The translations under genes were made by a program, and so were the position numbers. Positions 15,251 to 23,238 of a stretch of DNA of 37,468 nucleotides are shown here, in pieces. How positions within the stretch are numbered: the stretch's first letter is position 1; each line of letters opens with the position of its first letter. Below the pieces are notes generated by a model. That model had not been told where the DNA came from, made no database searches, and saw nothing but the letters and a program-made list of their open reading frames with translations. Origin of the DNA: Propionispora hippei DSM 15287 (GTDB lineage: Bacteria; Bacillota; Negativicutes; Propionisporales; Propionisporaceae); NCBI RefSeq assembly GCF_900141835.1, contig NZ_FQZD01000037.1, forward strand, positions 1 through 37,468. Reading direction: 5' to 3'.

Positions 15251-16666
15251 ATGAAAAGACTATGGAACACATTGGGACTCACGTTATTTATGATGCTGGC
15301 TTGGCTGCCGGCCGCATTTGCTGACGAAGCGGCCAACGCGGCAGCTACTCCTACCATTGATACCGGTGATACCGCGTTTGTATTGGTAAGTGCTGCCCTT
15401 GTTATGCTAATGACGCCTGGCTTAGCTCTATTCTACGGTGGTATGGTAAGAACCAAAAACGTATTAAGCACTATTATGCAGAGCTTCTTCATTCTTGGAC
15501 TTATTTCTGTGCAGTGGGCACTTTGGGGCTACTCCCTTTCTTTCGGCCCTGACATCAATCACTTTATCGGCGGCCTGGACTGGGTTGGGTTAGCCGGTGT
15601 CGGCCAAGATCCGAATCCTGATTATGCCGCAACCATTCCTCATTTTGCCTTTATGGCTTTCCAGGGCATGTTTGCTGTTATCACAGCGGCTCTGATTACC
15701 GGCGCATTTGCCGAACGTATGAAATTTACCGCTTTTGCCGTATTCTCTCTAATTTGGGCTACCATCGTATACGCTCCTGTTGCTCACTGGGTTTGGGGTG
15801 TCGGTGGCTGGATGCGTGACTTGGGGGTTCTCGACTTCGCCGGCGGTACTGTTGTGCATATTCTCTCCGGTGTATCCGGCCTTGTCGTTGCTTTGGTTAT
15901 CGGCAAACGCCGCGGTTATGGCTCTGAGGTTATGCTGCCCCATCACCTGCCAATGACGGTTATTGGCGCTTCGCTGCTCTGGTTTGGCTGGTTCGGATTC
16001 AATGCAGGCAGTGCTTTAGGTGCTAACGGCCTTGCTGCCAGCGCTTTTGTCACTACTCATATTGCAGCCGCTGCTGCCACCGTGTCCTGGGTTATAACTG
16101 AATGGCTGTATCATGGTAAACCGACCATCTTAGGCGCAGCCAGCGGTTGCGTAGCCGGTTTGGTAGCGATTACCCCGGCCGCAGGTTTTGTAACTCCTCT
16201 GGCAGCGATTGTCATTGGTTTAGTCGGCGGCATCCTTTGCTTCCTGGCCGTTGCTGTCCTTAAAGCAAAAGTCGGTTATGATGACGCTTTGGACGCTTTT
16301 GGAGTTCACGGTCTAGGCGGCACCTGGGGTGCACTTGCAACCGGCTTGTTCGCTTCCAAGGCAGTCAATTCCGCCGGTGCCGACGGACTGTTCTATGGCA
16401 ATCCCGAGCAATTGACCACGCAGCTTATCGGCGTACTGGTAAGCTGGGTATTTGCCGCAGCAATGACTTTCATCATTTTAAAAGTACTGGGCGTCTTCTT
16501 AAAACTACGGGCTGATGAAACTCAGGAAATTGAAGGTCTCGATGTCACCGAGCACGGTGAAAGAGGCTATGCTTACCAAGATCTGGTCAGCGGCTCTCCC
16601 ATCGGCCTGCAGGCATCTATCGTATCCGAACCGGTAGTAAAGACTTCACTAGCCCCATCCAAGTAG
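15251..16666 (+). CDS. amtB: Ammonium transporter AmtB
   Basis: The 471-aa protein has a cleavable-looking N-terminal signal (LTLFMMLAWLPAAFA) followed by the 11-helix Amt core: DTAFVLVSAALVMLMTPGLA, FYGGMVRTKNVL, the two pore histidines (FAGGTVVHILSG, His about 203; DAFGVHGLGGTWGALATG, His about 353) and an alpha-helical cytoplasmic tail. Amt proteins conduct ammonium at low supply and are blocked by a PII protein, here glnK 31 bases downstream. ATG start eight bases behind AGAAGG. Transcription should depend on the ANTAR-type leader. Confidence 0.97.
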   Translation: MKRLWNTLGLTLFMMLAWLPAAFADEAANAAATPTIDTGDTAFVLVSAALVMLMTPGLALFYGGMVRTKNVLSTIMQSFFILGLISVQWALWGYSLSFGPDINHFIGGLDWVGLAGVGQDPNPDYAATIPHFAFMAFQGMFAVITAALITGAFAERMKFTAFAVFSLIWATIVYAPVAHWVWGVGGWMRDLGVLDFAGGTVVHILSGVSGLVVALVIGKRRGYGSEVMLPHHLPMTVIGASLLWFGWFGFNAGSALGANGLAASAFVTTHIAAAAATVSWVITEWLYHGKPTILGAASGCVAGLVAITPAAGFVTPLAAIVIGLVGGILCFLAVAVLKAKVGYDDALDAFGVHGLGGTWGALATGLFASKAVNSAGADGLFYGNPEQLTTQLIGVLVSWVFAAAMTFIILKVLGVFLKLRADETQEIEGLDVTEHGERGYAYQDLVSGSPIGLQASIVSEPVVKTSLAPSK

Positions 16667-16697
16667 CCGTTAATTTGAATCCTGAGGAGGAAATCCT

Positions 16698-17054
16698 ATG
16701 AAAATAACCAAAATAGATATCATTACCCGTCCTGAGAAACTGGAAGAACTGAAAGAAGCTCTCAACGCCATCGGTGTTGCCGGCATGACGGTAACCCAAG
16801 TGTACGGTTGCGGGTTATCCAAGGGACATAAAGAAGTATACCGTGGCAAGGAAGTCACCATTAACCTGGTGCCCAAAGTCAAAGTCGAAACAGTTGTTTG
16901 TGAAGTACCTGTCGAGAAGGTACTGGAAGCGGCAAAAAAATCCTGCCATACCGGCAACCTGGGCGACGGAAAAATCTTCGTTTATCCGATTGAAAATGCC
17001 GTTCGCATCCGTACCGGTGAAGAAGGCGATATCGCCATTATTGATCCGAAATAA
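16698..17054 (+). CDS. glnK: PII nitrogen regulatory protein (GlnK type)
   Basis: A trimeric sensor of 2-oxoglutarate and ATP/ADP that gates AmtB. PII marks are complete: TRPEKLEELKEALNAIGVAG, MTVTQVYGCG, the T-loop (KGHKEVYRGKEVTINLVPKV) and GDGKIFVYPIENAVRIRTGE. Tyr46 of the E. coli numbering is kept, but Tyr51, the uridylylated residue, is Val here (residue 53), so GlnD-type modification at that site is not possible. Length 118 aa is close to normal. ATG behind GAGGAGG, 31 bases after amtB. Followed by a strong terminator. Confidence 0.96.
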   Translation: MKITKIDIITRPEKLEELKEALNAIGVAGMTVTQVYGCGLSKGHKEVYRGKEVTINLVPKVKVETVVCEVPVEKVLEAAKKSCHTGNLGDGKIFVYPIENAVRIRTGEEGDIAIIDPK

Positions 17055-17068
17055 ATAACCTGTTCAAT

Positions 17069-17120
17069 AAAAAAGTCTTCTGCCAAGTCCGTTTTCCGGA
17101 CACCGGCAGAAGACTTTTTT
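17069..17120. terminator. Terminator of amtB-glnK
   Basis: AAAAAGTCTTCTGCC pairs with GGCAGAAGACTTTTT, enclosing a smaller hairpin (GTCCG/CGGAC), then a T-run. A/T runs on both sides suggest that it works for the minus-strand ispDF as well. Confidence 0.92.
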
Positions 17121-17135
17121 TATAGCAAATTTTCG

Positions 17136-17177
17136 CAGCAAAAGGAGCGCTTCCCATCGCTTACGCCCCTTTTGCTG
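17136..17177 (-). terminator. Hairpin after ispDF
   Basis: CAGCAAAAGG-GCG pairs with CGC-CCTTTTGCTG around a long loop, 11 bases past the ispDF stop. No T-run follows directly, so it may act with the adjacent bidirectional terminator. Confidence 0.6.
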
Positions 17178-17187
17178 CCGAATCTGT

Positions 17188-18378
17188 TTAAAGCACGGCT
17201 TGATCTTCGGCTATCGTATTCTTCACTATAGAAGCAACCGCATAGGCCGCTATGCCTTCCTTCTTGCCGGCAAAGCCCAGCCCCTCTGTGGTGGTCGCCT
17301 TTACGTTGACCATATCCACGGCAATGTCCAGTTCAGCCGCTATATTGGCGTTCATTCGTTCAATATATGGCGCCAGTTTGGGCTTCTCGGCGACGATCGT
17401 CGCGTCAATATTGTTTACCTGATACCCTTTGGCGGCAATGATGTCTCTTACTTTACCCAATAAAATCAAGCTTGATATTCCCTTATACCGGGGATCACTG
17501 TCGGGAAAATGCCTGCCGATATCACCTAGGGCAGCTGCCCCCAACAGGGCGTCTTTGATGGCGTGGAGCAATACGTCTGCGTCGGAATGACCGTCCAAGC
17601 CAAAAGTATGAGGCACCTCTACCCCGCCCAGAATCAACTTTCGGCCTTCCACCAGCCGGTGCACGTCATAACCCATTCCAAACCGTAGCATATCTTCACA
17701 ATCCTTTCTCATTAACGCTTCCACCGTAACAATGTCCTCTTGCGTCGTCAGCTTGACATTGCTGTAGCAGCCCTCAATCAGCTTAACCCGCACGCCAAGC
17801 CGTTCCACCAGTGAGGCGTCATCGGTGCCGAGAAATCCGTCCTGGGTTGCCTGCCGGTAGGCAGCACGCAGTATCTCAGCCGTAAAAGCCTGCGGTGTCT
17901 GCATAATCCACATGGTGCTGCGCGGTGGTGTCTCTACGACAAAACCGTTACTATCTACCCGTTTGATCGTATCTTTGAGCGGCACAGCCAGACCGGCGGC
18001 ACTGAACTCACGGGCAGCAGCAATCATCCTGCTGATCATGTCCGGGCGGATGAGCGGTCTGGCCGCATCATGGACCAGAATAATATCAACTGCCCGCGGA
18101 ATTACCGTCAGCGCGTTAGCGATAGAATACTGGCGCTCCGTCCCGCCCGCCACAACCTGCCAGGGTTTTACCCCCTCCAGGCCGGCCAGCAGGCAATGCA
18201 CAAGACCTACTTCTTGCGGCGCAGAAGCAATCACTATATTGTCTACCTCAGGACAAGCAGAAACTGCCAGGACTGTATGGACAAGTACCGGGCGTCCCAA
18301 TAAAGGCAGCAGCACCTTGTTCGTTACCTGGTTCATCCGTTTGCCCTGTCCTGCAGCAGGCAAAATTACCGTAACCAC
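17188..18378 (-). CDS. ispDF: Bifunctional IspD/IspF (MEP pathway)
   Basis: Fuses two steps of the MEP isoprenoid route. The N-terminal half is IspD (CDP-methylerythritol synthesis): ILPAAGQGKRMN, VLVHDAARPLI and GTDDASLVERLG. The C-terminal half is IspF (2,4-cyclodiphosphate synthase): metal ligands in MGYDVHRLVEG, HSDADVLLHA, GDIGRHFPDSD and VKATTTEGLGF. Total about 396 aa. I start at the GTG at 18378 (VVTVILPAAG), 11 bases behind GGAAGG; the longer frame upstream (to 18486) reads a non-homologous Pro/Arg-rich stretch. A terminator and a palindrome separate it from the standalone ispD just upstream, which is its paralogue. Confidence 0.95.
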   Translation of the reverse strand: MVTVILPAAGQGKRMNQVTNKVLLPLLGRPVLVHTVLAVSACPEVDNIVIASAPQEVGLVHCLLAGLEGVKPWQVVAGGTERQYSIANALTVIPRAVDIILVHDAARPLIRPDMISRMIAAAREFSAAGLAVPLKDTIKRVDSNGFVVETPPRSTMWIMQTPQAFTAEILRAAYRQATQDGFLGTDDASLVERLGVRVKLIEGCYSNVKLTTQEDIVTVEALMRKDCEDMLRFGMGYDVHRLVEGRKLILGGVEVPHTFGLDGHSDADVLLHAIKDALLGAAALGDIGRHFPDSDPRYKGISSLILLGKVRDIIAAKGYQVNNIDATIVAEKPKLAPYIERMNANIAAELDIAVDMVNVKATTTEGLGFAGKKEGIAAYAVASIVKNTIAEDQAVL

Positions 18379-18476
18379 CAGCGCATCATCCTTCCCGTCA
18401 CAATACTGTCCGGCTCCCGGCCTTTTTCCTTGTCCTCTGGGTTCGGGAATATGCGGCCAGGCCGGCCGCCGCTGCC

Positions 18477-18505
18477 AAAAAAACAAGCTGTGTCACGCAC
18501 AGCTT
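18477..18505 (-). terminator. Terminator between ispD and ispDF
   Basis: AAGCTGTG pairs with CACAGCTT around five bases, then G and seven T residues on the minus strand. It should end the ispD transcript before ispDF, unless read through. Confidence 0.82.
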
Positions 18506-18534
18506 ACATGTACCAATCAATCTATGTAATACCA

Positions 18535-18561
18535 GCTTACTTAGTATTATATTAAGTAAGC
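18535..18561. promoter_or_regulatory. Palindrome around a TATAAT, upstream of ispDF
   Basis: GCTTACTTA and TAAGTAAGC are perfect inverted repeats separated by nine bases which on the minus strand contain TATAAT. It lies just past the ispD stop and upstream of the terminator. It could be a repressor site over a -10 element (no good -35 is seen) or an RNA hairpin. Confidence 0.4.
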
Positions 18562-18571
18562 CGACATAGTA

Positions 18572-19321
18572 TCACTTAAAGTTTCCCTCCACAACCCGGT
18601 TCTCTTCATAGTCTACCCCGAAACGCAGCATTTCATAGCCATATCGTTTCTTCATCAGCGCCTCGGCGATAATGATGTCTTCCGGCGTCGTTATCTTGAC
18701 ATTGCTATAGCTTCCCTCCACCAGTTTAACCCGGATTCCCAGGCGCTCCACCAGCGAAGCATCATCGGTCCCGAGAAATCCGTCTTGGGCCGCATGGATA
18801 TAGGCTTGACGCAAAATAGCCGCGTCAAAAGCCTGTGGTGTCTGCATAATCCACATGCTCCGGCGAGCCGGAGTCTCGGTGACAAAACAGTCCTCGTCTA
18901 CTTTCTTTACTGTATCTTTTAACGGGACCGCCAGTCCCGCCGCTTTAAATTCTCTGGCAGCCGCAATCATTTGGCTGATCATTCGGGGTTTTATAAGTGG
19001 TCTGGCTGCATCATGCACCAGAATGACTTCCACTGTATCCGGGATCACCGCCAGGGCATTGGCAATGGAATATTGCCTTTCACTGCCGCCGGCAACTACC
19101 TTCCAGGGTTTTATTCCAGCAACACCGGACAGCATCTTTTCGACAAAAGCAATTTCTGACCGGGCTGCCGCTATCACCAGATTATCGACTTCGGGACAAG
19201 CTGAAAACGCCAGCACGCTGTGAATCAGCACCGGACGATTCAGCAAAGGAATGAACACTTTATTCGTCACATGGTTCATTCGTTTGCCTTGACCGGCAGC
19301 AGGTAAAATTACCGTAACCAC
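18572..19321 (-). CDS. ispD: IspD paralogue with a truncated IspF stub
   Basis: CDP-methylerythritol synthase, about 249 aa, with the complete nucleotidyltransferase motifs ILPAAGQGKRMN, VVAGGSERQYSIANAL, ILVHDAARPLI and GTDDASLVERLG. It is close to the IspD half of the fusion downstream. Its last about 20 residues (MLRFGVDYEENRVVEGNFK) align with the first residues of the IspF domain of the fusion (MLRFGMGYDVHRLVEGRK), but the metal-binding D-V-H is lost and the chain ends. So this is a duplicated ispDF that has lost its IspF part. The GTG start at 19321 sits in the same setting as that of the fusion (GGAAAGG 12 bases upstream). Confidence 0.93.
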   Translation of the reverse strand: MVTVILPAAGQGKRMNHVTNKVFIPLLNRPVLIHSVLAFSACPEVDNLVIAAARSEIAFVEKMLSGVAGIKPWKVVAGGSERQYSIANALAVIPDTVEVILVHDAARPLIKPRMISQMIAAAREFKAAGLAVPLKDTVKKVDEDCFVTETPARRSMWIMQTPQAFDAAILRQAYIHAAQDGFLGTDDASLVERLGIRVKLVEGSYSNVKITTPEDIIIAEALMKKRYGYEMLRFGVDYEENRVVEGNFK

Positions 19322-19524
19322 TAAAAATATCATCCTTTCCAAACTTGGCTATTAGCTAAATTCTTACAACCGTGCGAAGAGCGTATCCGCTTAATAATGC
19401 CCCTATTTTATTCTGGCGTAAGGTACATCGTACTAACTTCAACATAGTTTTGTTAAATCCTGCTGTTTTGGACCATCTTTAACATAATAGCACAGCAATC
19501 CCTTTAAAACAATAATATAGTAAA

Positions 19525-19566
19525 AATGCCTTTTAATTTGCTTAACACAACAAACTAAAAGGCATT
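19525..19566 (-). terminator. Terminator of yacL
   Basis: Eleven perfect pairs (AATGCCTTTTA with TAAAAGGCATT) around a 20-base loop, ending in a TTTT-containing tract on the minus strand, 30 bases past the yacL stop. Confidence 0.78.
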
Positions 19567-19596
19567 CTATCGGATAATCTATCCAGTTATGCTGCT

Positions 19597-20727
19597 TTAC
19601 GCACCACGCTCAATCAACTTAGGTTTGGCAAAAATCATTCTTCCCGCCGCCGTTTGCAGCACCGAAGTGACCATGACGCCAATGGTTTCTCCCATATGCT
19701 TCTTGCCGCCGTCGACAACAATCATCGTACCGTCATCCAGATAGGCAACGCCCTGGCCAAATTCCTTGCCGTCCTTGACAACATGGACCACCATTTCTTC
19801 CCCCGGCAATACGACCGGCTTGACCGCATTGGATAGTTCATTAATATTCAGTACGGAAACGCCCTGTATTTCGGCAACCTTATTCAAATTGTAATCATTC
19901 GTGACAATTTTGCCCTGCAGCACCTGAGCCAGCTTCACCAGTTTTGAATCCACCTCGGCGATGTCCTCAAAATCACGGTTGCTGATCTGCACATACATGC
20001 CCAGCTCTTTCTGGATACGATTTAAAATATCCAGGCCGCGTCGCCCCCGGTTGCGTTTCAGCAAGTCGGAGGAATCGGCAATGTGCTGCAGCTCCTCCAG
20101 CACAAAGCTGGGAATCAGCAAGGTTCCTTCGATAAAACCGCTTTGACAGATATCGGCAATACGGCCGTCAATGATGACGCTGGTATCCAATATTTTATAC
20201 TGTGGCGGCGCCTTGTCCTTATCCTTGTCTTTTCCCTTATCCTTGTCCCTACCTATCCAAGGGATCGCTTCCAGCAGCGTAACAAACTCACTCCGCTTGC
20301 GAATGGCGATATTGATGCCGAGATACCCCAATATAATACTGAGTATTCCGGGAACATAACTTCCAACATATGGAATATGAAGAAAAGCAGACCCCAATAA
20401 ATTAGATAGTATAAGTCCGATAGCCATACCTATGGAACCGGCCAGCACATCATATACCGGCATTTTATTGAGTCTGGCTTCCACCCAATCAATGATCCTC
20501 CATAGATACCTGATAAAATAAGGAGCCACCAGGTAGCCGAATATGCCAAAGATTACTCCGCCTACAAGCAGGGAAACAATAGAGGCCACGGCAATATCCG
20601 CCACCGTATTATGCAAAAGATCTTCTCCTAATACCTCCGATAACAGTGGAACCAAATGACTGCTTACTACAAAACCACCGATAACTGCCAACAAAGTAAC
20701 AATGGAACGTAAAATCTTATTAATCAA
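19597..20727 (-). CDS. yacL: PIN/TRAM-domain membrane protein YacL
   Basis: The 376-aa protein has about four membrane segments in residues 5-140, a charged linker of Lys-Asp repeats (KGKDKDKDK, about 163-172), a PIN nuclease domain (ILDTSVIIDGRIADI, IPSFVLEELQ, GKIVTNDYNLNKVA) with the acidic triad, and a C-terminal TRAM domain (FGQGVAYLDDGTMIVVDGG). Predicted membrane-bound RNA-acting protein; substrate unknown. Start is TTG at 20727, six bases behind GGAGGT. Position between disA/radA and ispD is as in Bacillus; here carD precedes it. Confidence 0.95.
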   Translation of the reverse strand: MINKILRSIVTLLAVIGGFVVSSHLVPLLSEVLGEDLLHNTVADIAVASIVSLLVGGVIFGIFGYLVAPYFIRYLWRIIDWVEARLNKMPVYDVLAGSIGMAIGLILSNLLGSAFLHIPYVGSYVPGILSIILGYLGINIAIRKRSEFVTLLEAIPWIGRDKDKGKDKDKDKAPPQYKILDTSVIIDGRIADICQSGFIEGTLLIPSFVLEELQHIADSSDLLKRNRGRRGLDILNRIQKELGMYVQISNRDFEDIAEVDSKLVKLAQVLQGKIVTNDYNLNKVAEIQGVSVLNINELSNAVKPVVLPGEEMVVHVVKDGKEFGQGVAYLDDGTMIVVDGGKKHMGETIGVMVTSVLQTAAGRMIFAKPKLIERGA

Positions 20728-20844
20728 TGTTCCACCTCCTTCCTTTTGTTAATTATATAAGAGTTTTGGCTCTCCGGCAAGCCGCCGGCAAAAATAAACC
20801 AAAAAATGGAATCTTACTATTAGTATTACCCTATTTAAATAAAA

Positions 20845-20871
20845 AAATACGTCAGTTACCTGGCGTATTTT
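20845..20871 (-). terminator. Terminator overlapping the carD stop
   Basis: AAAATACGCCAG and CTGACGTATTTT pair (one wobble) around GTAA; the stop codon of carD is inside the hairpin and a run of T follows on the minus strand. Confidence 0.82.
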
Positions 20872-21346
20872 CTTGGCACAAATCATGAACCCATTCTTCC
20901 ACGCTGTCCGAATCTCTCCGACAGACAAGCACTAACTCGCTGACCAGGATTTGTTTGGCCGTATCCAGTAATCTTCGTTCGCCCGTAGACAATTTTTTCA
21001 CTTGATCACGGGACATCAGATTTTTGACGACCTCCGCCACTTCATAAATACTGCCTGTTTTTAATTTAAGCAGGCAAGCGTTAAACCTTCGGTTCCAACT
21101 GACATTGACCGGCACCGGAGCAGTTTGCAAAATGTCGATTACCCGCTGCACTTCCGGCTCCGCAATAATGTCCCGCAAGCCTATGTTGGCCACACTCTGC
21201 ATAGGAATCATGACTTTCATTCCACCGAAGGGCATTGTCAAAATATAATAGAGCTGCCGTTCTCCCAACACTTCATGTTCCTCTATTGCTTGAATAACAC
21301 CGGCGCCATGCATAGGATAAACTACTTTATCGCCTATTGCTAACAT
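20852..21346 (-). CDS. CarD/CdnL family transcription regulator
   Basis: A 164-aa protein with the CarD_CdnL_TRCF RNA-polymerase-interacting domain at the N-terminus (IGDKVVYPMHGAGVIQAIEE, YYILTMPFGGMKVMIP) and a helical C-terminal DNA-binding part (MSRDQVKKLSTGERRLLDTA, KQILVSELVLV). Members stabilise open promoter complexes, especially at rRNA promoters. The ATG at 21346 lies seven bases behind GGAGGG; an ATG 11 codons upstream lacks a site. It has its own promoter and terminator and is divergent from the small conserved gene at 21514. Confidence 0.94.
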   Translation of the reverse strand: MLAIGDKVVYPMHGAGVIQAIEEHEVLGERQLYYILTMPFGGMKVMIPMQSVANIGLRDIIAEPEVQRVIDILQTAPVPVNVSWNRRFNACLLKLKTGSIYEVAEVVKNLMSRDQVKKLSTGERRLLDTAKQILVSELVLVCRRDSDSVEEWVHDLCQENTPGN

Positions 21347-21369
21347 TGCAGTCCCTCCTATCTGATAGT

Positions 21370-21398
21370 ATTTTAGCATAGAAATATCTTTTTGTCAA
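21370..21398 (-). promoter_or_regulatory. Sigma-A promoter of carD
   Basis: TTGACA (21393-21398), 17 nt, TAAAAT (21370-21375) on the minus strand. A second match (TTGACA, 18 nt, TAAAAT) lies about 40 bases further upstream, so there may be tandem promoters. Confidence 0.8.
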
Positions 21399-21460
21399 AA
21401 TTTATTATTTTAGCATACTTTCCATGACATTGTCAATTAATCATTTCTCCCCCAAAAACA

Positions 21461-21489
21461 TTGACAATCATATTTTGCATTTATATAAT
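21461..21489 (+). promoter_or_regulatory. Sigma-A promoter of the gene at 21514
   Basis: TTGACA (21461-21466), 17 nt, TATAAT (21484-21489): a consensus promoter, divergent from those of carD. The start point would be about 20 bases before the GTG start codon. Confidence 0.88.
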
Positions 21490-21513
21490 AAATTCAAAGT
21501 GAGGTGTATCCAT

Positions 21514-21909
21514 GTGACAGATAAATGTTGCCGCGATTTCCAGCTAGTTGTCGATCAATACCTGATCCGTCACCGCAGCATTCTTGACGTATTGACCAAG
21601 TACCAGGAATCTTCCGCCAGAATCAGCCGGGCCTTTGCTAAGGCGGTCACCGAATGCGGCTGTATCGATATCCAGGCTACCCGTCAAAAAGTTCCCAGTG
21701 AAACAGAATACAGTGACCTACTGCAATTTATGTCCTCACATGTATCCGGCCGGCCTTGTCCACAATGTCAGGAAGTGCTTAGCAAGGAAATCGGCCACAG
21801 TCTTTTTTATTTGGCGGCTTTATGTAATCACTGCGGTGTTGATATGCAGAATATTTTTGAACAAGAATTAAAAACAGTGAAAACCCTGGGAGTTTTTCAT
21901 CTGTCATAA
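21514..21909 (+). CDS. Conserved cytoplasmic protein of unknown function (Firmicutes)
   Basis: A 131-aa soluble protein. The pattern DFQLVVDQYLIRHRSILDVL, SSARISRAFAKAVTECGCI, CPQCQEVL and EIGHSLFYLAALCNHC looks like a clostridial family often named DUF1573 or MazG-like in annotation, but I am not certain of the family. Four Cys (GCGCI, CPQC) could bind metal. I start at the GTG at 21514 behind GAGG; the track to 21424 would begin upstream of its own promoter. It has its own consensus promoter and terminator and is divergent from carD. Confidence 0.8.
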   Translation: MTDKCCRDFQLVVDQYLIRHRSILDVLTKYQESSARISRAFAKAVTECGCIDIQATRQKVPSETEYSDLLQFMSSHVSGRPCPQCQEVLSKEIGHSLFYLAALCNHCGVDMQNIFEQELKTVKTLGVFHLS

Positions 21910-21923
21910 GCAAGAAAATCCTG

Positions 21924-21956
21924 ACGCGGCCTTACAAAGGCCGCGTTTTTATTTTA
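21924..21956 (+). terminator. Terminator of the 21514 gene
   Basis: Ten perfect pairs (ACGCGGCCTT with AAGGCCGCGT) around ACA, followed by TTTTATTTT. Confidence 0.93.
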
Positions 21957-22051
21957 CATATTCAGCTAAAATCAGGATATCCTAATAGATAATTACCGGT
22001 TAAATAAACAAGTTTTTCGCCGCAAGGCATTCGTTTACAGCGAGGTGTGTC

Positions 22052-23227
22052 ATGGGCTATTATACGTTTTCCATCCTGTTCGTCCTATTGCTTTTTTCTT
22101 TTCAGCCTGCCGCTGTTTTCGCCGGAGAAACGGAACTGATCGACGGCTATATCACCGTCAGCGATGAAACGGGCCGCCTGCTGTTTCAGACTGGGCTGCC
22201 CCTGACTGCCGGTGATCTTTTTATTGATGAACAGGATATCTGCTACGAAATTATCGGTCTAGACGGTTATAACGCCCAAGCCCGGCGCAGCCCGCTGGCC
22301 AGGGCCCCGGCAGTTCAAGAGCCGGCGCTTCCCGCCCAGGGAACGGTCCGCACGGCAGCTCCCCTGATTGCCGTGTACCACACCCACACCGATGAATGTT
22401 ACCTCCCTAGCGATGGCACAACTACCCGTAAAGGCCAGGGTTCTATCATGCAGGTAGGCGAAAGTCTGGTCAGCCGCCTCAATGAACTAGGCTATCAAAC
22501 GGTGCACGATACCACCCTTCACGATCCTCATGATGCCAACGCCTATCACCGTTCCCGCCGTACCTTTATGAAGCTGCTCCGCAACCGGCCAACCGCTCTA
22601 TTTGACATTCATCGCGACAGCGCTCCGGCCAGCGCCTACCAGTTGACCATTGACGGGAAGGATGCCACCAAACTGCTGCTGGTGGTGGGCAGGCAAAATC
22701 AAAACCGGAGTACTACCGAACAATTTGCCCGGCAGCTCAAGGCGGCAGCCGACCGGAAGTATCGGGGACTAGTTCGCGGCATCTTTATTGCTCACGGCAA
22801 TTATAATCAGGATCTTGATCCACAGGCCATGCTGGTGGAAATAGGCTCGCAGTATAATACCCTCCAGGCGGCCGAGCATAGCGCAGCACTTTTTGCCGAT
22901 ATTCTGCCGGCCCTGTTTACTCCGGCAGCCGCCGAGGAAGCGCCCGAATCCCCCGCGCCATCCTCCGATCCTGAAGTTCCCGCCCCGGCAGAACCTTCGC
23001 CGCCTGCTCCTGCGTCCCCACCGGAAGCCGGCACCCCGGTCAATCGGCAAGCCCCCCTTTACGATGTGGCAAAACTGCTGCTTCTACTGCTCATTGGGCT
23101 GCTTGGCTACGCCTATATCAGCACAGGCAGCTGGCAGGAAGTCAGGCGAAAACTGTACCGGTTCCGCACCAGAGAATTTGCCGACTTATTCCGCCGTCGA
23201 TCCCGGCGGAATAAGCGCGACGACTAA
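22052..23227 (+). CDS. SpoIIP-like cell-wall hydrolase with C-terminal anchor
   Basis: SpoIIP removes septal peptidoglycan during engulfment, as amidase and endopeptidase. The catalytic domain (about residues 105-290) shows IAVYHTHTDECYLPSDG, GSIMQVGESLVSRLNELGYQ, TALFDIHRDSAP and AMLVEIGSQYNTLQAAEHSA, with likely zinc ligands His and Glu. Unusually, the N-terminus is a cleavable-type signal (FVLLLFSFQPAAVFA), followed by a small domain (DGYITVSDETGRLLF, CYEIIGLDGYNAQAR), and the membrane segment is near the C-terminus (LLLLLLIGLLGYAYI) after a Pro/Ala-rich linker. ATG start behind GAGG. Followed 11 bases later by a small gene with a similar N-terminal domain. Confidence 0.88.
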   Translation: MGYYTFSILFVLLLFSFQPAAVFAGETELIDGYITVSDETGRLLFQTGLPLTAGDLFIDEQDICYEIIGLDGYNAQARRSPLARAPAVQEPALPAQGTVRTAAPLIAVYHTHTDECYLPSDGTTTRKGQGSIMQVGESLVSRLNELGYQTVHDTTLHDPHDANAYHRSRRTFMKLLRNRPTALFDIHRDSAPASAYQLTIDGKDATKLLLVVGRQNQNRSTTEQFARQLKAAADRKYRGLVRGIFIAHGNYNQDLDPQAMLVEIGSQYNTLQAAEHSAALFADILPALFTPAAAEEAPESPAPSSDPEVPAPAEPSPPAPASPPEAGTPVNRQAPLYDVAKLLLLLLIGLLGYAYISTGSWQEVRRKLYRFRTREFADLFRRRSRRNKRDD

Positions 23228-23238
23228 AGGAGGCTGGT

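Noticed and set aside
18379..18486. Upstream extension of ispDF by 36 codons
   Set aside because: The residues are unlike IspD, and the GTG at 18378 has the ribosome site and the same setting as the paralogue.
20210..20250. Repeated CCTTATCCTTGTC-type sequence
   Set aside because: It encodes the Lys-Asp linker of YacL; a coding low-complexity stretch, not a CRISPR or a regulatory repeat.
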